Source: Pseudoclavibacter chungangensis
GTDB taxonomy: Bacteria > Actinomycetota > Actinomycetes > Actinomycetales > Microbacteriaceae
Reading direction: 5' to 3'
Assembly (NCBI RefSeq): GCF_013410545.1
Contig: NZ_JACCFV010000001.1
Span: 1,054,001 to 1,118,000, forward strand
DNA length: 64,000 bases
Part shown: one piece after another, positions 34,184-43,641 of the stretch
How the letters are laid out: every line of letters begins with the position of its first letter
Numbering within the stretch: the first letter of the stretch is position 1
Notes under the pieces: model-generated
The model's database searches: none
What the model was told of the DNA's origin: nothing
What the model saw: the letters and a program-made list of their open reading frames with translations, nothing else
Made by a program: the position numbers and the translations under genes

Positions 34184-35158
34184 ATGTCGGACCACGGGAC
34201 ATCTCACACGGATGCGGCGCGGGCGCACTCGGTGCCGCTCGCGGGCCCCGCCGGGCGGCCGCGGCCGGCTCCCGGCCACGACGCCGCCACGACGGACCTC
34301 GCGACACGACGGGTGCGCTTCTGGCGGCATCCCGTGACCGTCGCGGTCTCGAGCGTCCTCACGCTCGTCGTCATGATCCCCGCGGGCATGCTCGCGCAGT
34401 TCCTGCTCGCGCCGCTCGCGGGGGACGACCTCACCCCGGTCACGGCGTCGTTCCTCGCATTCGGCATCGCCGTGCCGATGTGCGCGACAGCGATCCTCGT
34501 CGTGTTCCTGCTCCGCCGGCTCGCCCGCCTGCCGTTCCGCACCATCGGGATCCTGCCCGTCTCCCGGCTGTGGCTCGTCGTGCCCGCGGCGCTCGCGGCG
34601 TTCGCGATCGTCGCCGCGTCGGCGCTCGTCGGCCAGGTCCTCGCGGGTGGGGCGTGGGGATTCACGGCGCCCGAGACCGTCGGCCCCGGCGAGCTCACGC
34701 TGCTCCTCGTGCTGAGCTGTGTGTACGCGCTGTGCAGCCAGGCGTTCCCCGAGGAGCTCGTCTTCCGCGGACACCTCATGAGTGCGCTGCGTGGCCGCAT
34801 GCCGGCGTGGGGCGTCATCGTCCTCAGCTCGCTCCTGTTCGGAGTGCTGCACCTCGTCTCGCAGTCGAGCGCCGAGGGCGCCTGGGAGCGGTCGCTCTAC
34901 GCGCTCGCGGCGGGGGCCTTCGGATTCGCGGCGGCCGCGTTCTTCCACGTCACGGGGTCGGTCTGGGGGAGCGTCGGGATCCACTGGGGTCTGCACATCG
35001 GCCTGCGGCTCGTGCCCTTCGAGGCGAACGACGACGGCACCGTGCTCCTGAGCCAGATCCTCGGCTTCGTCCTCGTCGGTGTCGCGGTGCTCCGCCTCGG
35101 ACGGAGACGTGAACGGGGCGCCGTGCGTGCGACGTCCGGCGCACCCATTGAAAACTAA
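34184..35158 (+). CDS. CPBP-family intramembrane protease-like protein
   Basis: 324 aa. Disordered N-terminus of about 45 residues, then eight or so membrane helices. CPBP (Abi/Rce1) motifs: FPEELVFRGHLMSALRG with the Glu pair, LFGVLHLVS with a His, and GIHWGLHIGLRL near the end. Such proteins process prenylated or membrane peptides, for example in bacteriocin immunity. ATG 34,184 with GGAGGAAC upstream. Divergent from the two-component system, suggesting control by it (inference). Confidence 0.82.
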   Translation: MSDHGTSHTDAARAHSVPLAGPAGRPRPAPGHDAATTDLATRRVRFWRHPVTVAVSSVLTLVVMIPAGMLAQFLLAPLAGDDLTPVTASFLAFGIAVPMCATAILVVFLLRRLARLPFRTIGILPVSRLWLVVPAALAAFAIVAASALVGQVLAGGAWGFTAPETVGPGELTLLLVLSCVYALCSQAFPEELVFRGHLMSALRGRMPAWGVIVLSSLLFGVLHLVSQSSAEGAWERSLYALAAGAFGFAAAAFFHVTGSVWGSVGIHWGLHIGLRLVPFEANDDGTVLLSQILGFVLVGVAVLRLGRRRERGAVRATSGAPIEN

Positions 35159-35274
35159 CGGCGCTCATTTAGGATCGGACCGTCCGCCGATTCCCGGCCG
35201 CACCCCACCGATCCGATGGGTCGTGCCCTATGTTCGGGAGACGCGGAACCATCGCATCGATTCAAGGAGGATTC

Positions 35275-36657
35275 ATGACGAGCTACGAGGTCGTCAACCC
35301 GGCCACCGGCGAGACGGGGGAGACCTTCCCCACCGCATCGGCCGCGGACGTCGAGCAGGCCGTCGCGGGCGCGTTCGCCGCGTACACGAACTGGTCGCGC
35401 GCCACGACCGTCGCCGAACGTGCCGCGCTCATCGGGGCGGTCGCGCAACTGCACCGCGACCGCATCGACGAGCTCTCCGAGATCATCGTCCGCGAGATGG
35501 GCAAGCCCATCGACCAGGCCCGCGGTGAGGTCGAGTTCTCGGCCGACATCTACCAGTACTACGCCGACAACGCCGAGACGTTCCTCGCCGACCAGAAGAT
35601 CGACGCGCTCGGTGGCGGGTTCGCGATCATCCGCAAGGACCCGCTCGGGCCGCTGCTCGGCATCATGCCGTGGAACTTCCCCTACTACCAGGTGGCGCGC
35701 TTCGCGGGGCCGAACGTCATCCTCGGCAACCCCATCGTCCTCAAGCACGCGGAACAGTGCCCGGAGTCGGCGCTCGCGATCCAGCGCATCTTCGACGACG
35801 CGGGTGCGGCGGAGGGCGTGTACACGAACCTGTTCGCCTCGCACGAGCAGATCGCCGAGATCATCGCGGACCCGCGCGTGCGCGGCGTCTCGCTCACGGG
35901 CTCGGAGCGCGCGGGCGCCGCGGTCGCGGAGATCGCGGGTCGCAACCTCAAGAAGGTCGTGCTCGAGCTCGGCGGCTCCGACCCGTTCATCGTGCTGTCC
36001 ACCTCCGACCTCGACGACACGGTCGAGAAGGCCGTCGCCGGCCGGCTCGAGAACAGCGGCCAGGCGTGCAACGGCTCGAAGCGGCTCATCGTGCTCGACG
36101 AGTACTACGACGCGTTCGTCGAGAAGTTCACGGCCGCGATGCAGGCGCTCACGGTCGCGACCGACCCGACGCAGGAGGGCGGCGACCTCGGCCCGCTCTC
36201 GAGCGAGAAGGCGGCGGTCACGCTCGAGAAGCAGCTCGCGAGCGCGGTCGAGGGTGGTGCGACGCTCGTCGGCGGTGAGCGCGACGGCGCGTTCATCACG
36301 CCCGGTGTGCTCACGGGCGTCTCGCCCGACAACCCCGTCTTCCGGCAGGAACTGTTCGGTCCCGTCGCGCAGGTGTACCGGGTCGCGTCGGTCGACGAGG
36401 CGATCGAGCTCGCGAACGACACGCCCTACGGGCTCGGCTCGGTCGTCATCTCCGAGGACCACGGTGCCGCGCTCGCGGTCGCGGAGCGGCTCGAGGCCGG
36501 CATGGTCTACGTCAACCAGGTCGGCGGCGACTCGGCGGAGCTCCCGTTCGGTGGCGTCAAGAACTCCGGCTCCGGTCGTGAGCTCGGCTCGCTCGGTATC
36601 GACGAGTTCGTGAACAAGAAGCTCATCCGCATCGCCGACGCGCCCCAGGAGGCGTGA
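35275..36657 (+). CDS. NAD(P)-dependent succinate-semialdehyde-type dehydrogenase
   Basis: 460 aa aldehyde dehydrogenase. Catalytic Cys in NSGQACNGSKRLIV near 264, general-base Glu in VLELGGSDPFIVLS near 231, cofactor residues around IMPWNFPYYQVAR, and C-terminal YGLGSVV and ELPFGGVKNSGSGREL. Closest in type to succinate-semialdehyde dehydrogenases (GabD1-like), though exact substrate is uncertain. Excellent ribosome site AAGGAGG four bases before ATG 35,275. Followed by a strong terminator. Confidence 0.85.
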   Translation: MTSYEVVNPATGETGETFPTASAADVEQAVAGAFAAYTNWSRATTVAERAALIGAVAQLHRDRIDELSEIIVREMGKPIDQARGEVEFSADIYQYYADNAETFLADQKIDALGGGFAIIRKDPLGPLLGIMPWNFPYYQVARFAGPNVILGNPIVLKHAEQCPESALAIQRIFDDAGAAEGVYTNLFASHEQIAEIIADPRVRGVSLTGSERAGAAVAEIAGRNLKKVVLELGGSDPFIVLSTSDLDDTVEKAVAGRLENSGQACNGSKRLIVLDEYYDAFVEKFTAAMQALTVATDPTQEGGDLGPLSSEKAAVTLEKQLASAVEGGATLVGGERDGAFITPGVLTGVSPDNPVFRQELFGPVAQVYRVASVDEAIELANDTPYGLGSVVISEDHGAALAVAERLEAGMVYVNQVGGDSAELPFGGVKNSGSGRELGSLGIDEFVNKKLIRIADAPQEA

Positions 36658-36693
36658 GCGGCACCACACCGGTCGGCCGGCCGGTGCGGTGAG

Positions 36694-36739
36694 CGACGAG
36701 GACGGCCCCGATCCACTCGGATCGGGGCCGTCCTCGTCG
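36694..36739. terminator. perfect 21-bp hairpin between convergent genes
   Basis: CGACGAGGACGGCCCCGATCC plus its exact complement around the loop ACTC, 36 bases after the dehydrogenase stop and 11 before the end of the minus-strand LLM gene. Probably ends transcription from both sides. Confidence 0.8.
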
Positions 36740-36750
36740 TGTCCGCGCGC

Positions 36751-37887
36751 TCAGACGACGCTCGCTGCGCGCGTCCGTTCGACCTCGGCGGCGGCGTCCG
36801 CGACGGTGCCACCGGCCGCGGCCGGGCGGCCGCCGTAGGGGTCCTCGTCCGACCAGAGCGTCGTCGGGAACTCGCGACGGAGCACGGGGACGACCTCGCT
36901 CGCGAAGCGCGCCAGGATCTCCTGCTGCCGCTCGAGCGGCAGCGTGGTCGGCAGACTCACCGATTGCACGTCGTGCCCGAAGGCGGCGTGGAACGTCCCG
37001 ATCTTGTCGATCACCTGCTGCGGTGAGCCGACGAGCGCCGGCCCGTCGGCGATCGCGTGATCGATGTCGCGGTACGGGGAGTTGTTGCCCGGGACGTTCG
37101 TCGCGGCGCGCAACTTCTCGTAGATCTGCCCGTACTCCGCCTTCGCCTCGGCCGTCGTGTCGGCGACGACGAGCGGCCCGGAACCCGCGCCGACGTAGGC
37201 GAAGCGCGGGTCGTGGCCCGCACGCTCGTACGTCTGCCGGTAGTGGTCGACGAGCACGGCGTAGTTCGGCAGGGGCTGGATCGCGTTCGCCGTGAAGAGC
37301 GGGTCTCCCCAGCGTCCCGCGAGACGCGCCGAGGTCAGTGTCGTCGCCGAGCCGTGCCACACGCGCGGGGCTCCGGCGTAGGGCCGCGGCAGGGTCGTCG
37401 TGCCGGTCTGGGCACGCGTGTACGGCGTCGCCGCCCAGTCCACGTCCTCCTCGCGCCACAGGCGACGCAGCAGTTCGTACTTGTCGGCGAGCAGCTCCCA
37501 CTGCTCCTCGATGTCGAGCCCGAAGTGCGGGTACTGGCGGGTCTCGTTGCCCTTGCCGATCGTGATCTCGAGGCGGCCGCGCGAGAGCTGATCGAGCGTC
37601 GCGTAGTCCTCCGCGATGCGCACGGGGTCGTGCAGGGGGAGCACCGTGACGCCCGTCTGGAGTCGCACACGCGAGGTCACCGCGGCGATCGCACCGAGCA
37701 GCACGGTCGGCGACGACGACAGGAACGCACCCGCGTGGCGTTCGCCGATCGAGACGGCGTCGAGCCCGAGCGCCTCGGCGAGTCGCGCGTTGTCGACGGC
37801 CTGCGCGAACCGGTCGGCCGGGCTGACGAGCCGGCCCGACACGGGATTCGTGCGGTAGGGGATGATGTCGAGCAGCTGGACCCTCAC
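36751..37887 (-). CDS. CE1758-type FMN-dependent luciferase-like monooxygenase
   Basis: 378 aa LLM TIM barrel: LLDIIPYRTNPVSGRLVSPA start, DAVSIGERHAGAFLSSSPTV, HDPVRIAEDYATLDQLSRGR, ITIGKGNETRQYPHFGLD and VGAGSGPLVVADTTAEAK. The GTG at 37,887 overlaps the DUF1684 stop (GTGA), placing it last in a four-gene operon 41,337 to 36,751. Needs reduced flavin from elsewhere. Substrate unknown. Confidence 0.85.
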   Translation of the reverse strand: MRVQLLDIIPYRTNPVSGRLVSPADRFAQAVDNARLAEALGLDAVSIGERHAGAFLSSSPTVLLGAIAAVTSRVRLQTGVTVLPLHDPVRIAEDYATLDQLSRGRLEITIGKGNETRQYPHFGLDIEEQWELLADKYELLRRLWREEDVDWAATPYTRAQTGTTTLPRPYAGAPRVWHGSATTLTSARLAGRWGDPLFTANAIQPLPNYAVLVDHYRQTYERAGHDPRFAYVGAGSGPLVVADTTAEAKAEYGQIYEKLRAATNVPGNNSPYRDIDHAIADGPALVGSPQQVIDKIGTFHAAFGHDVQSVSLPTTLPLERQQEILARFASEVVPVLRREFPTTLWSDEDPYGGRPAAAGGTVADAAAEVERTRAASVV

Positions 37888-38717
37888 GAGGCGGCCCGCA
37901 GCCGCTCGACGGGCGTCTTCTCGCCGGCCTCGATCGCGACCGGCAGCCGGTTCTCGGCGGGCGGCAGGGGACACGTCGCGTGATCGGTGTACGCGCACGG
38001 GAGGTTCACGGCGCGGTTGAAGTCGAGCACGACGCCGCCGTCGGCGTCCGGGGACGCGATCGACAGCGACCGGTTCGCGGCGTACGTCGTGACGCCGCTC
38101 GTCTCGTCGGTGAACAGCGCGAGGTAGCCGCCTCCGTGGCCGCCGAAGACCGTGAGTCGCAGCGGCTCGCCGCGCAGCTCGAACTCCACCACGCCCGGTG
38201 CATCGTACACGTGCTCGAGCCCGGGCGCGGCGGAACCGACCGTGACGGGTCGCGGCTCGTCGAACGGCACGAAGCGGCCGTGCGCCACCCAGCGGGGATT
38301 CGGGACGTAGGTCGGCGTGCCCGTGTAGTCGCGCAGGAGCGGTGTCCCCGGGTGCCGCGGCCGGACGATGTCGTGGCCACCGCGCTTCGCGAGCTCGACG
38401 ACCGTGTCGCCCGAGCGCAGGAGCAGCCCGTCGCGCTCCGCGATGGGGCCGAACTCGTGGCGGCCGGAGAGCGTGACGCCGTCGAGTTCGAGCGGTTCGT
38501 CGTCCGCGTCGAGTTCGACGACGGGGCCGGCCTCGCTCGTGGACCACAGGCCGGGCACGCCCTCGACGCGCCGCGGTTCGGCATCGAGGAACTCGATCGT
38601 CGTGACGGCGAGGAAGCCGTGCGGGTCGGCGCGCCTGCGCTCGTGTTCGTCGTGCCACTCGCCCCAGGCGAGGGCGAAGGCCGCGCCGTCGGTGGGGGCG
38701 GTCGTCGTTTCGGTCAT
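37884..38717 (-). CDS. DUF1684-domain protein
   Basis: 277 aa. Ends with the family hallmark VNLPCAYTDHATCPLPPAEN followed by RLPVAIEAGEK, and has GGGYLALFTDETSG and YAANRSLSI before it. Function of DUF1684 is not established; proteins occur widely in actinobacteria and Bacteroidetes as single small domains. Coupled by 4-base overlaps to LLM oxidoreductase genes on both sides, so a role in the same pathway is likely. Confidence 0.85.
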   Translation of the reverse strand: MTETTTAPTDGAAFALAWGEWHDEHERRRADPHGFLAVTTIEFLDAEPRRVEGVPGLWSTSEAGPVVELDADDEPLELDGVTLSGRHEFGPIAERDGLLLRSGDTVVELAKRGGHDIVRPRHPGTPLLRDYTGTPTYVPNPRWVAHGRFVPFDEPRPVTVGSAAPGLEHVYDAPGVVEFELRGEPLRLTVFGGHGGGYLALFTDETSGVTTYAANRSLSIASPDADGGVVLDFNRAVNLPCAYTDHATCPLPPAENRLPVAIEAGEKTPVERLRAAS

Positions 38718-40114
38718 CGGGTCGGCTCCTCGATTCGTTCGGGTGTCGGGCGGCCGGGGGCGGGATCCGGCACGTCGGGATGGGGGAGGCCCAGCAGCTC
38801 GCGCAGCGTGGCGCGTTCCGGGTAGGCCTCGGGGTAGGCGCCGCGCTCCTGCAGGATCGGCACCACGCGGTCGGTGAACTCGTCGAGCCCGTCGGGTGAG
38901 CGGGTACCGACGAGCGTGAACCCGTCGCTCGCACCCGCCGCGACGTGCTCGATCATGCGCTCCGCGACGGTCTGCGGCGTCCCGACGAAGCGCGGCCGCG
39001 CCGAGACCGCGATGACGAGTTCGCGGATGCTGAGGTTCTCGTTCGCGGCGCGCTCGCGCCAGGCGGCGACGACGGGGGCGGGGTCCTTCACGTGTCGGAC
39101 CCGGCCGCGCGTCACGTTCACGTTCTCGACGTCGGGCTCGATGTCCGGCAGCGGCCCGTCGGGGTCGTACGCGGACAGGTCCCGACCCCACACCTGCTCG
39201 AGGAAGGAGATCGCCGTCTGCGGCGACACCTGCCCGAGCGCGTCGAGGCGCGCCTGCTCGTCGGCCTCCTCCGCCGTGTCGCCGAGCGCGAACGTGACGG
39301 CGGGGAGGATACGGAGCGAATCACGCGAGCGGCTGCGTGCGGCGAGCCGCGCGGTGAGGTCCTCCGAGAACGCGATGCCCTCGTCGCGCTCCCCGTGGCG
39401 CGAGAAGATGACCTCGGCCCGTGAGGCGGCGAGGTCGCGGCCGTCGGCCGAGTCGCCCGCCTGCACGACGACGGGGAAGGCCTGCGGGCTGCGCGGCACC
39501 GATGAGCGACCGTGGATGTCGAACTGGGTTCCCGAGAACGCGAACTCGCCGCTCCCCGCGGCCGCGAACTCGCCCGTGGTGCGGTCGGCGACGGGCTGGT
39601 CCGCGGCCCACGACCCCCACACGACGCGCGCCGCGTCGATGAACTCGCCCGCGCGCACGTACCGGTCGGCGGGGTCGAGGAATCCGCCCCGTCGGAAGTT
39701 CGCGCCGTGGAACGCGTCGGGGGAGGTGACGACGTTCCAGCCGGCCCGACCGTCGGACAGGTGGTCGAGTGTCGCGAGCTGGCGTGCGAGCTCGTACGGC
39801 TCGTTGAACGTCGCAGAGAGCGTGCTGACGAGTCCGATGTGTTCGGTCACGCCCGCGAGCGCCGCGAGCACGGCGAGCGTCGCGGGTCGCCCGGCGACGT
39901 CGAGGTCGTGGATGCGGCCGCGGTGCTCGCGCAGACGCAGCCCCTCGGCGAGGAAGAGGTAGTCGAACACGCCGCGCTCGGCGGTGCGGGCGAAGTGCTC
40001 GAACGCCGCGAACTCGATCTGGCTGCCGTGGCGTGGGTCGGACCAGATGGTCGTGTTGTTGACGCCCGGGAAGTGGGCGGCGAGGTGGACGCGTGGCGTC
40101 GTGCGGTCGGTCAT
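38714..40114 (-). CDS. NtaA/SnaA/DmoA-type FMN-dependent monooxygenase
   Basis: 466 aa. Starts MTDRTTPRVHLAAHFPGVNN; family features ERGVFDYLFLAEGLRLREH, LSATFNEPYELARQLATLDH, SDGRAGWNVVTSPDAFHGAN, FPVVVQAGDSADGRDLAA and RPRFVGTPQTVAERMIEHV. Same subfamily as the TPP-riboswitch-controlled enzyme at 29,660. Translationally coupled to its neighbours (ATGA at both ends). Likely oxidises an organosulfur, amine-chelate or similar xenobiotic; no substrate is evident. Confidence 0.87.
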   Translation of the reverse strand: MTDRTTPRVHLAAHFPGVNNTTIWSDPRHGSQIEFAAFEHFARTAERGVFDYLFLAEGLRLREHRGRIHDLDVAGRPATLAVLAALAGVTEHIGLVSTLSATFNEPYELARQLATLDHLSDGRAGWNVVTSPDAFHGANFRRGGFLDPADRYVRAGEFIDAARVVWGSWAADQPVADRTTGEFAAAGSGEFAFSGTQFDIHGRSSVPRSPQAFPVVVQAGDSADGRDLAASRAEVIFSRHGERDEGIAFSEDLTARLAARSRSRDSLRILPAVTFALGDTAEEADEQARLDALGQVSPQTAISFLEQVWGRDLSAYDPDGPLPDIEPDVENVNVTRGRVRHVKDPAPVVAAWRERAANENLSIRELVIAVSARPRFVGTPQTVAERMIEHVAAGASDGFTLVGTRSPDGLDEFTDRVVPILQERGAYPEAYPERATLRELLGLPHPDVPDPAPGRPTPERIEEPTR

Positions 40115-41337
40115 GCGGACACCCTGTTCGTTGCGTATCGATTGGCGGGACGTTCGAGGCCGAGTCGGTCGCGCAGCGTGCCCGGGCGCTCGTCGGAGCG
40201 GTCGCCGACGAGCGCGGGTCCGACGGTCTCGGCGATGGCCGCGAGGTCGCCGGGGAGGCGCGCGGGCCGGAACCGGACGCCGTCGAAGCCGAGCGCGGTC
40301 CATGACCGCACGAGGTCGACGAGCTCGTCCGGCGTCCCCGCGAACACGAGGGCGTCGGATGCGAGCGGCGTGCCGTCGAGTTCGTCGAGGCGTGCGAGCT
40401 CGGCCGCCGCTCGGCCCGGTCGCTCGTCGAGCAGGACCACGAGATCGGCGAGACGGCGCAGCGGTGCGAGTCCCCGCGCGGGGCGGTCGGCGCGTTCCGC
40501 GAGTTCGCCGAGCTCCGCGAGGATTCCGATCGCGTCGGCCTCGTCGTGCGGCGTCGTGTAGACGAGATCGGCGTGCTCGGCCGTGAACGCGAAGGGCACG
40601 CTCGCGTGGGCGAGCGCCGCGACGAGCGGCTGCGCCTGCGGTGAGCGCGGCACGATCGATGCGCCCTCGACGGCGAACGTGTCGCCCTCGAAGTTCGCGT
40701 TGTGGATGCGGTCGCGGTCGAGGAACCGGCCGGTCGGTGCGTCGCGGATGATCGCGTCGTCCTCCCAGCTGTCCCAGAGTCGTCGGGACACCTCGACGAC
40801 GTCGCCGGCCTCGTCGAACAGGGCCGTCACGCGACGGGCCGTCTCGGGGTCGTCCGCCTCGTACGGGAGGGGGATCGCGACGTCCCGGCGGCCCGTGAGG
40901 GACCGCTCGGAGGCGCTCGGGGAGACGCGCACCTGCCAACCGGCACGTCCGAGGCTCGCGAAGTCGAGCGTCTGCAGTGCGGTCGCGACGTGGAACGGCT
41001 CGGTGTGCGTGACGGTGACGGTCGGCACGAGACCGATCCTGCTCGTGGAGGGTGCGACCGCCGAGGCGACGAGCAGCGCGTCGAGTCGCGCCGTGACGTG
41101 TCGCTGTGTTTCCGCGTCGTCACGGTGCGGTGCGCCGAACGAGTCCTCGAAGGTCACGAGGTCCGCCCCGGCCCGCTCGGCGTCGGCCACGAGCGAGCGC
41201 CAATACCGGATCGAGGTGAGCTCACGCGGCTCGGCGCCGTCCGCCCGCCATGCGGCGGGGTGCCAGCCGGCGCCGTCGAGGGCGACGGCCAGGATCGGGG
41301 GACGGTCTCGGCCGTCGGCCTCGTCGGGTTTCGTCAT
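40111..41337 (-). CDS. divergent luciferase-like (LLM) FMN oxidoreductase
   Basis: 408 aa. Shorter and less conserved than the two other LLM proteins but keeps the barrel landmarks: GADLVTFEDSFGAPHRDDAE, RIGLVPTVTVTHTEPFHVAT, LDFASLGRAGWQVRVSPSAS and ALVFAGTPDELVDLVRSW. First gene of the operon; ATG 41,337 gives a start just before RPPILAVALDG, whereas an earlier start adds 30 unconserved residues. Faces the FAD/NAD(P)-binding gene across a 233-base divergent gap. Confidence 0.78.
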   Translation of the reverse strand: MTKPDEADGRDRPPILAVALDGAGWHPAAWRADGAEPRELTSIRYWRSLVADAERAGADLVTFEDSFGAPHRDDAETQRHVTARLDALLVASAVAPSTSRIGLVPTVTVTHTEPFHVATALQTLDFASLGRAGWQVRVSPSASERSLTGRRDVAIPLPYEADDPETARRVTALFDEAGDVVEVSRRLWDSWEDDAIIRDAPTGRFLDRDRIHNANFEGDTFAVEGASIVPRSPQAQPLVAALAHASVPFAFTAEHADLVYTTPHDEADAIGILAELGELAERADRPARGLAPLRRLADLVVLLDERPGRAAAELARLDELDGTPLASDALVFAGTPDELVDLVRSWTALGFDGVRFRPARLPGDLAAIAETVGPALVGDRSDERPGTLRDRLGLERPANRYATNRVSA

Positions 41338-41570
41338 GCCGCAACGCTCCGCCCGGGGCCCGTCCGACCGCAAACGCGTCGCGTCACAATTGCGCCGCCG
41401 ATGTCGCGGAGCTTCACACGGCGTCACACGGAATGCAGCCCGCCCGCGCGAGCGTTGTGTGGCCGCGACCCGGTGCCCGTGACGTCACATGACGAGCACG
41501 GCTATCGACTCGTCGAGCGCACTCGTTACCGTGACATGGTCGCCGGCCGGGCGACCGCGAAGGGAGCCGC
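41338..41570. promoter_or_regulatory. divergent promoter gap with operator-like palindrome
   Basis: Sits between the LLM operon and the FAD/NAD(P)-binding gene. Contains GTGACGTCAC (41,479-41,488, a perfect 10-bp palindrome) overlapping CGTCACATGACG (41,483-41,494), an inverted repeat with a 2-base spacer. A control role is inferred from position. Confidence 0.4.
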
Positions 41571-43589
41571 ATGTCGGATTGCGCGATCAGACTCGTCGAT
41601 CGGGACCCCGCGAGGGGCGCCAGATGCGTCGCGGTCGTCGGCGGCGGTCCGCGCGGCGTCGGCTGGATCGAGCGATTCGCGGCGAGCTCGCCGGAACTCG
41701 GCACGGGGCCGGTCGTCATCCACCTCATCGATCCGTTCCCGGCAGGGGCCGGCCGCATCTGGCGCGATGACCAATCGGCGCTCCTCAAGATGAACTCCCT
41801 CGCGGCCGACGTGACGATGTTCACCGACGAGACATCGACGATCGACGGGCCGATCGCCCCGGGCCCGAGCCTCGCCGAGTGGGCCGCGGACGTCCGCGAC
41901 GGGCGCATCACCGACGTCTACATCGACCCGGCGACCGAGCCCGCGCTCGCGGCCGAGCTCGCCGGGCTCGGCCCGGGATCGTTCGCGACGCGACGCCTGC
42001 AGGCGCAGTACCTCGACTGGTTCGCGCGTCGGGCCATCGCGAAGCTCCCCGCCGGCTCCCGCGTCCGCCACCACGTCGCGACCGCGACCTCGGTCACCGA
42101 CCAGGACAACGGCACGCAGCGCATCGAGATGTCGACGGGCGAGGTGATCACGGTCGACCTCGTCGTCTACGCGCTCGGCCACTCGGGGCGCACACCGACC
42201 GAGCGTGAGCGCAGCCTCGAGTCCTTCGCGCGCGACACCGGCGCGAGCTACGTGCCGCCCAGCTACACCGCCGACGCCGACTTCGGCGAACTCCAGCCGG
42301 GCGAGCCCGTCATCGTGCGCGGCATGGGGCTCGCCGCGATCGACCTCATGGTGCTGCTGTACGAGGGCCGCGGTGGCCGCTTCGACGAGCAGGCGGACGG
42401 GACGCTGCGCTACACACCCTCCGGCCAGGAGCCCCACCTGTGGTTCGGCTCGCGTCGTGGTGTGCCGTACCACGCGAAGGTCACCGTGCCGATGCTCGCG
42501 GGGCCCGTCACGCCGCGCTACTTCTCGCGCGAGATCGCGAGCACGCTCGTCGCCGACCGCCCCCGCCTCGACTTCCGCGTGCACGTGCTCCCGCTCGTCC
42601 ACAAGGAGCTCTTGCACGGCTACTACCACGAGCTGTTCGCGGCGCACCCCGAGCGCGTCCGCGGGACGTGGGCGTCGTTCGTCGAGCGGCTCGATGTCGT
42701 CGACGCGCGCAGCGTCGAGGCGGCCGAGCTCATCGCCGAGTTCGTCCCCGACGAGCGCGACCGCTTCGAGATCGACCGTGCCCACCACCCGCTCGCGGGG
42801 CGCACGTTCGACGACGTCGAATCCCTCCAGGACGCCCTGCGCGCGTACATCGCCGACGACCTCGATCGGCGCGAGCGCCCCAAGCACAGCGAGTCGGCCG
42901 CCCTGTTCACCTCGCTCCTGCACGCCTACTTCGCCGTCGCGGAGATCGCCGACGCGCCGAACTGGACCGCGCGATCGGTCGCGCAGGACCTGCGCGGATC
43001 GTGGGGCCTGTACTTCAGCAGCATCGCGTCGGGCCCGCCCGGACATCGGCTGCGCGAGCTGCACGCGCTCTCGGCGGCGGGCGTCCTCGGGTTCCTCGGC
43101 GGCGGTGTCGACGTGACGACCGACCGCGAGACGGGCGAGTTCGTCGCCCGCGGGGCGAATCTCGCGGCGCCCGTGCGCGCACGGGCGCTCGTCGACGCGT
43201 GGCTGCCGGATCTCGACGCCGAGCACAGCGACGATCCCGCACTCCGTGATCTCGTCGTCTCGGGCGCGGGGCGGCTGCACGTGCACGACGACGGCGCCGA
43301 ACGCGCCGCGACGGGACGCATCGAGGTGCGCCCCGAGGACTCGCGCGTGGTCCGCGCCGACGGCTCGCCGCACGCGCGCCGCTTCGCGATCGGCCCGTCG
43401 ACGTCCGCGCCGTTCGTCGGGGCGTTCTCGCGCCCCAGGACGAACGCGCTCTCGTTCCGAGAGAACGACGTCGTCGCACGCGCCGTCCTCGACGAGCTCG
43501 CCGTGCTGCGCGGACTCGCGGGCCCGAGCGCGCCCGATCCCGCGCGCGAGCCCGTGAGCGGGTTCGACGGCGTCGTCGTGCTCACGTGA
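41571..43589 (+). CDS. FAD/NAD(P)-binding protein (NAD_binding_9-type oxidoreductase)
   Basis: 672 aa. N-terminal dinucleotide fold VAVVGGGPRGVGWIERFAAS with GxGxxG-like glycines, HLIDPFPAGAGRIWRDDQSA, LVVYALGHSGRTPTERE and VIVRGMGLAAIDLMVLLYEG; a long C-terminal half to GVVVLT. Family of large flavoproteins of unknown reaction, often beside LLM monooxygenases and DUF1684 in actinobacteria. It could serve as a redox partner or act on the LLM product (inference). ATG 41,571 preceded by AAGGGAGCC. Divergent from the LLM operon. Confidence 0.82.
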   Translation: MSDCAIRLVDRDPARGARCVAVVGGGPRGVGWIERFAASSPELGTGPVVIHLIDPFPAGAGRIWRDDQSALLKMNSLAADVTMFTDETSTIDGPIAPGPSLAEWAADVRDGRITDVYIDPATEPALAAELAGLGPGSFATRRLQAQYLDWFARRAIAKLPAGSRVRHHVATATSVTDQDNGTQRIEMSTGEVITVDLVVYALGHSGRTPTERERSLESFARDTGASYVPPSYTADADFGELQPGEPVIVRGMGLAAIDLMVLLYEGRGGRFDEQADGTLRYTPSGQEPHLWFGSRRGVPYHAKVTVPMLAGPVTPRYFSREIASTLVADRPRLDFRVHVLPLVHKELLHGYYHELFAAHPERVRGTWASFVERLDVVDARSVEAAELIAEFVPDERDRFEIDRAHHPLAGRTFDDVESLQDALRAYIADDLDRRERPKHSESAALFTSLLHAYFAVAEIADAPNWTARSVAQDLRGSWGLYFSSIASGPPGHRLRELHALSAAGVLGFLGGGVDVTTDRETGEFVARGANLAAPVRARALVDAWLPDLDAEHSDDPALRDLVVSGAGRLHVHDDGAERAATGRIEVRPEDSRVVRADGSPHARRFAIGPSTSAPFVGAFSRPRTNALSFRENDVVARAVLDELAVLRGLAGPSAPDPAREPVSGFDGVVVLT

Positions 43590-43641
43590 GCGCGACGCGC
43601 CCGGGCCCGTCGTCGACATCGGATCGTGAAACAATGCCGCG

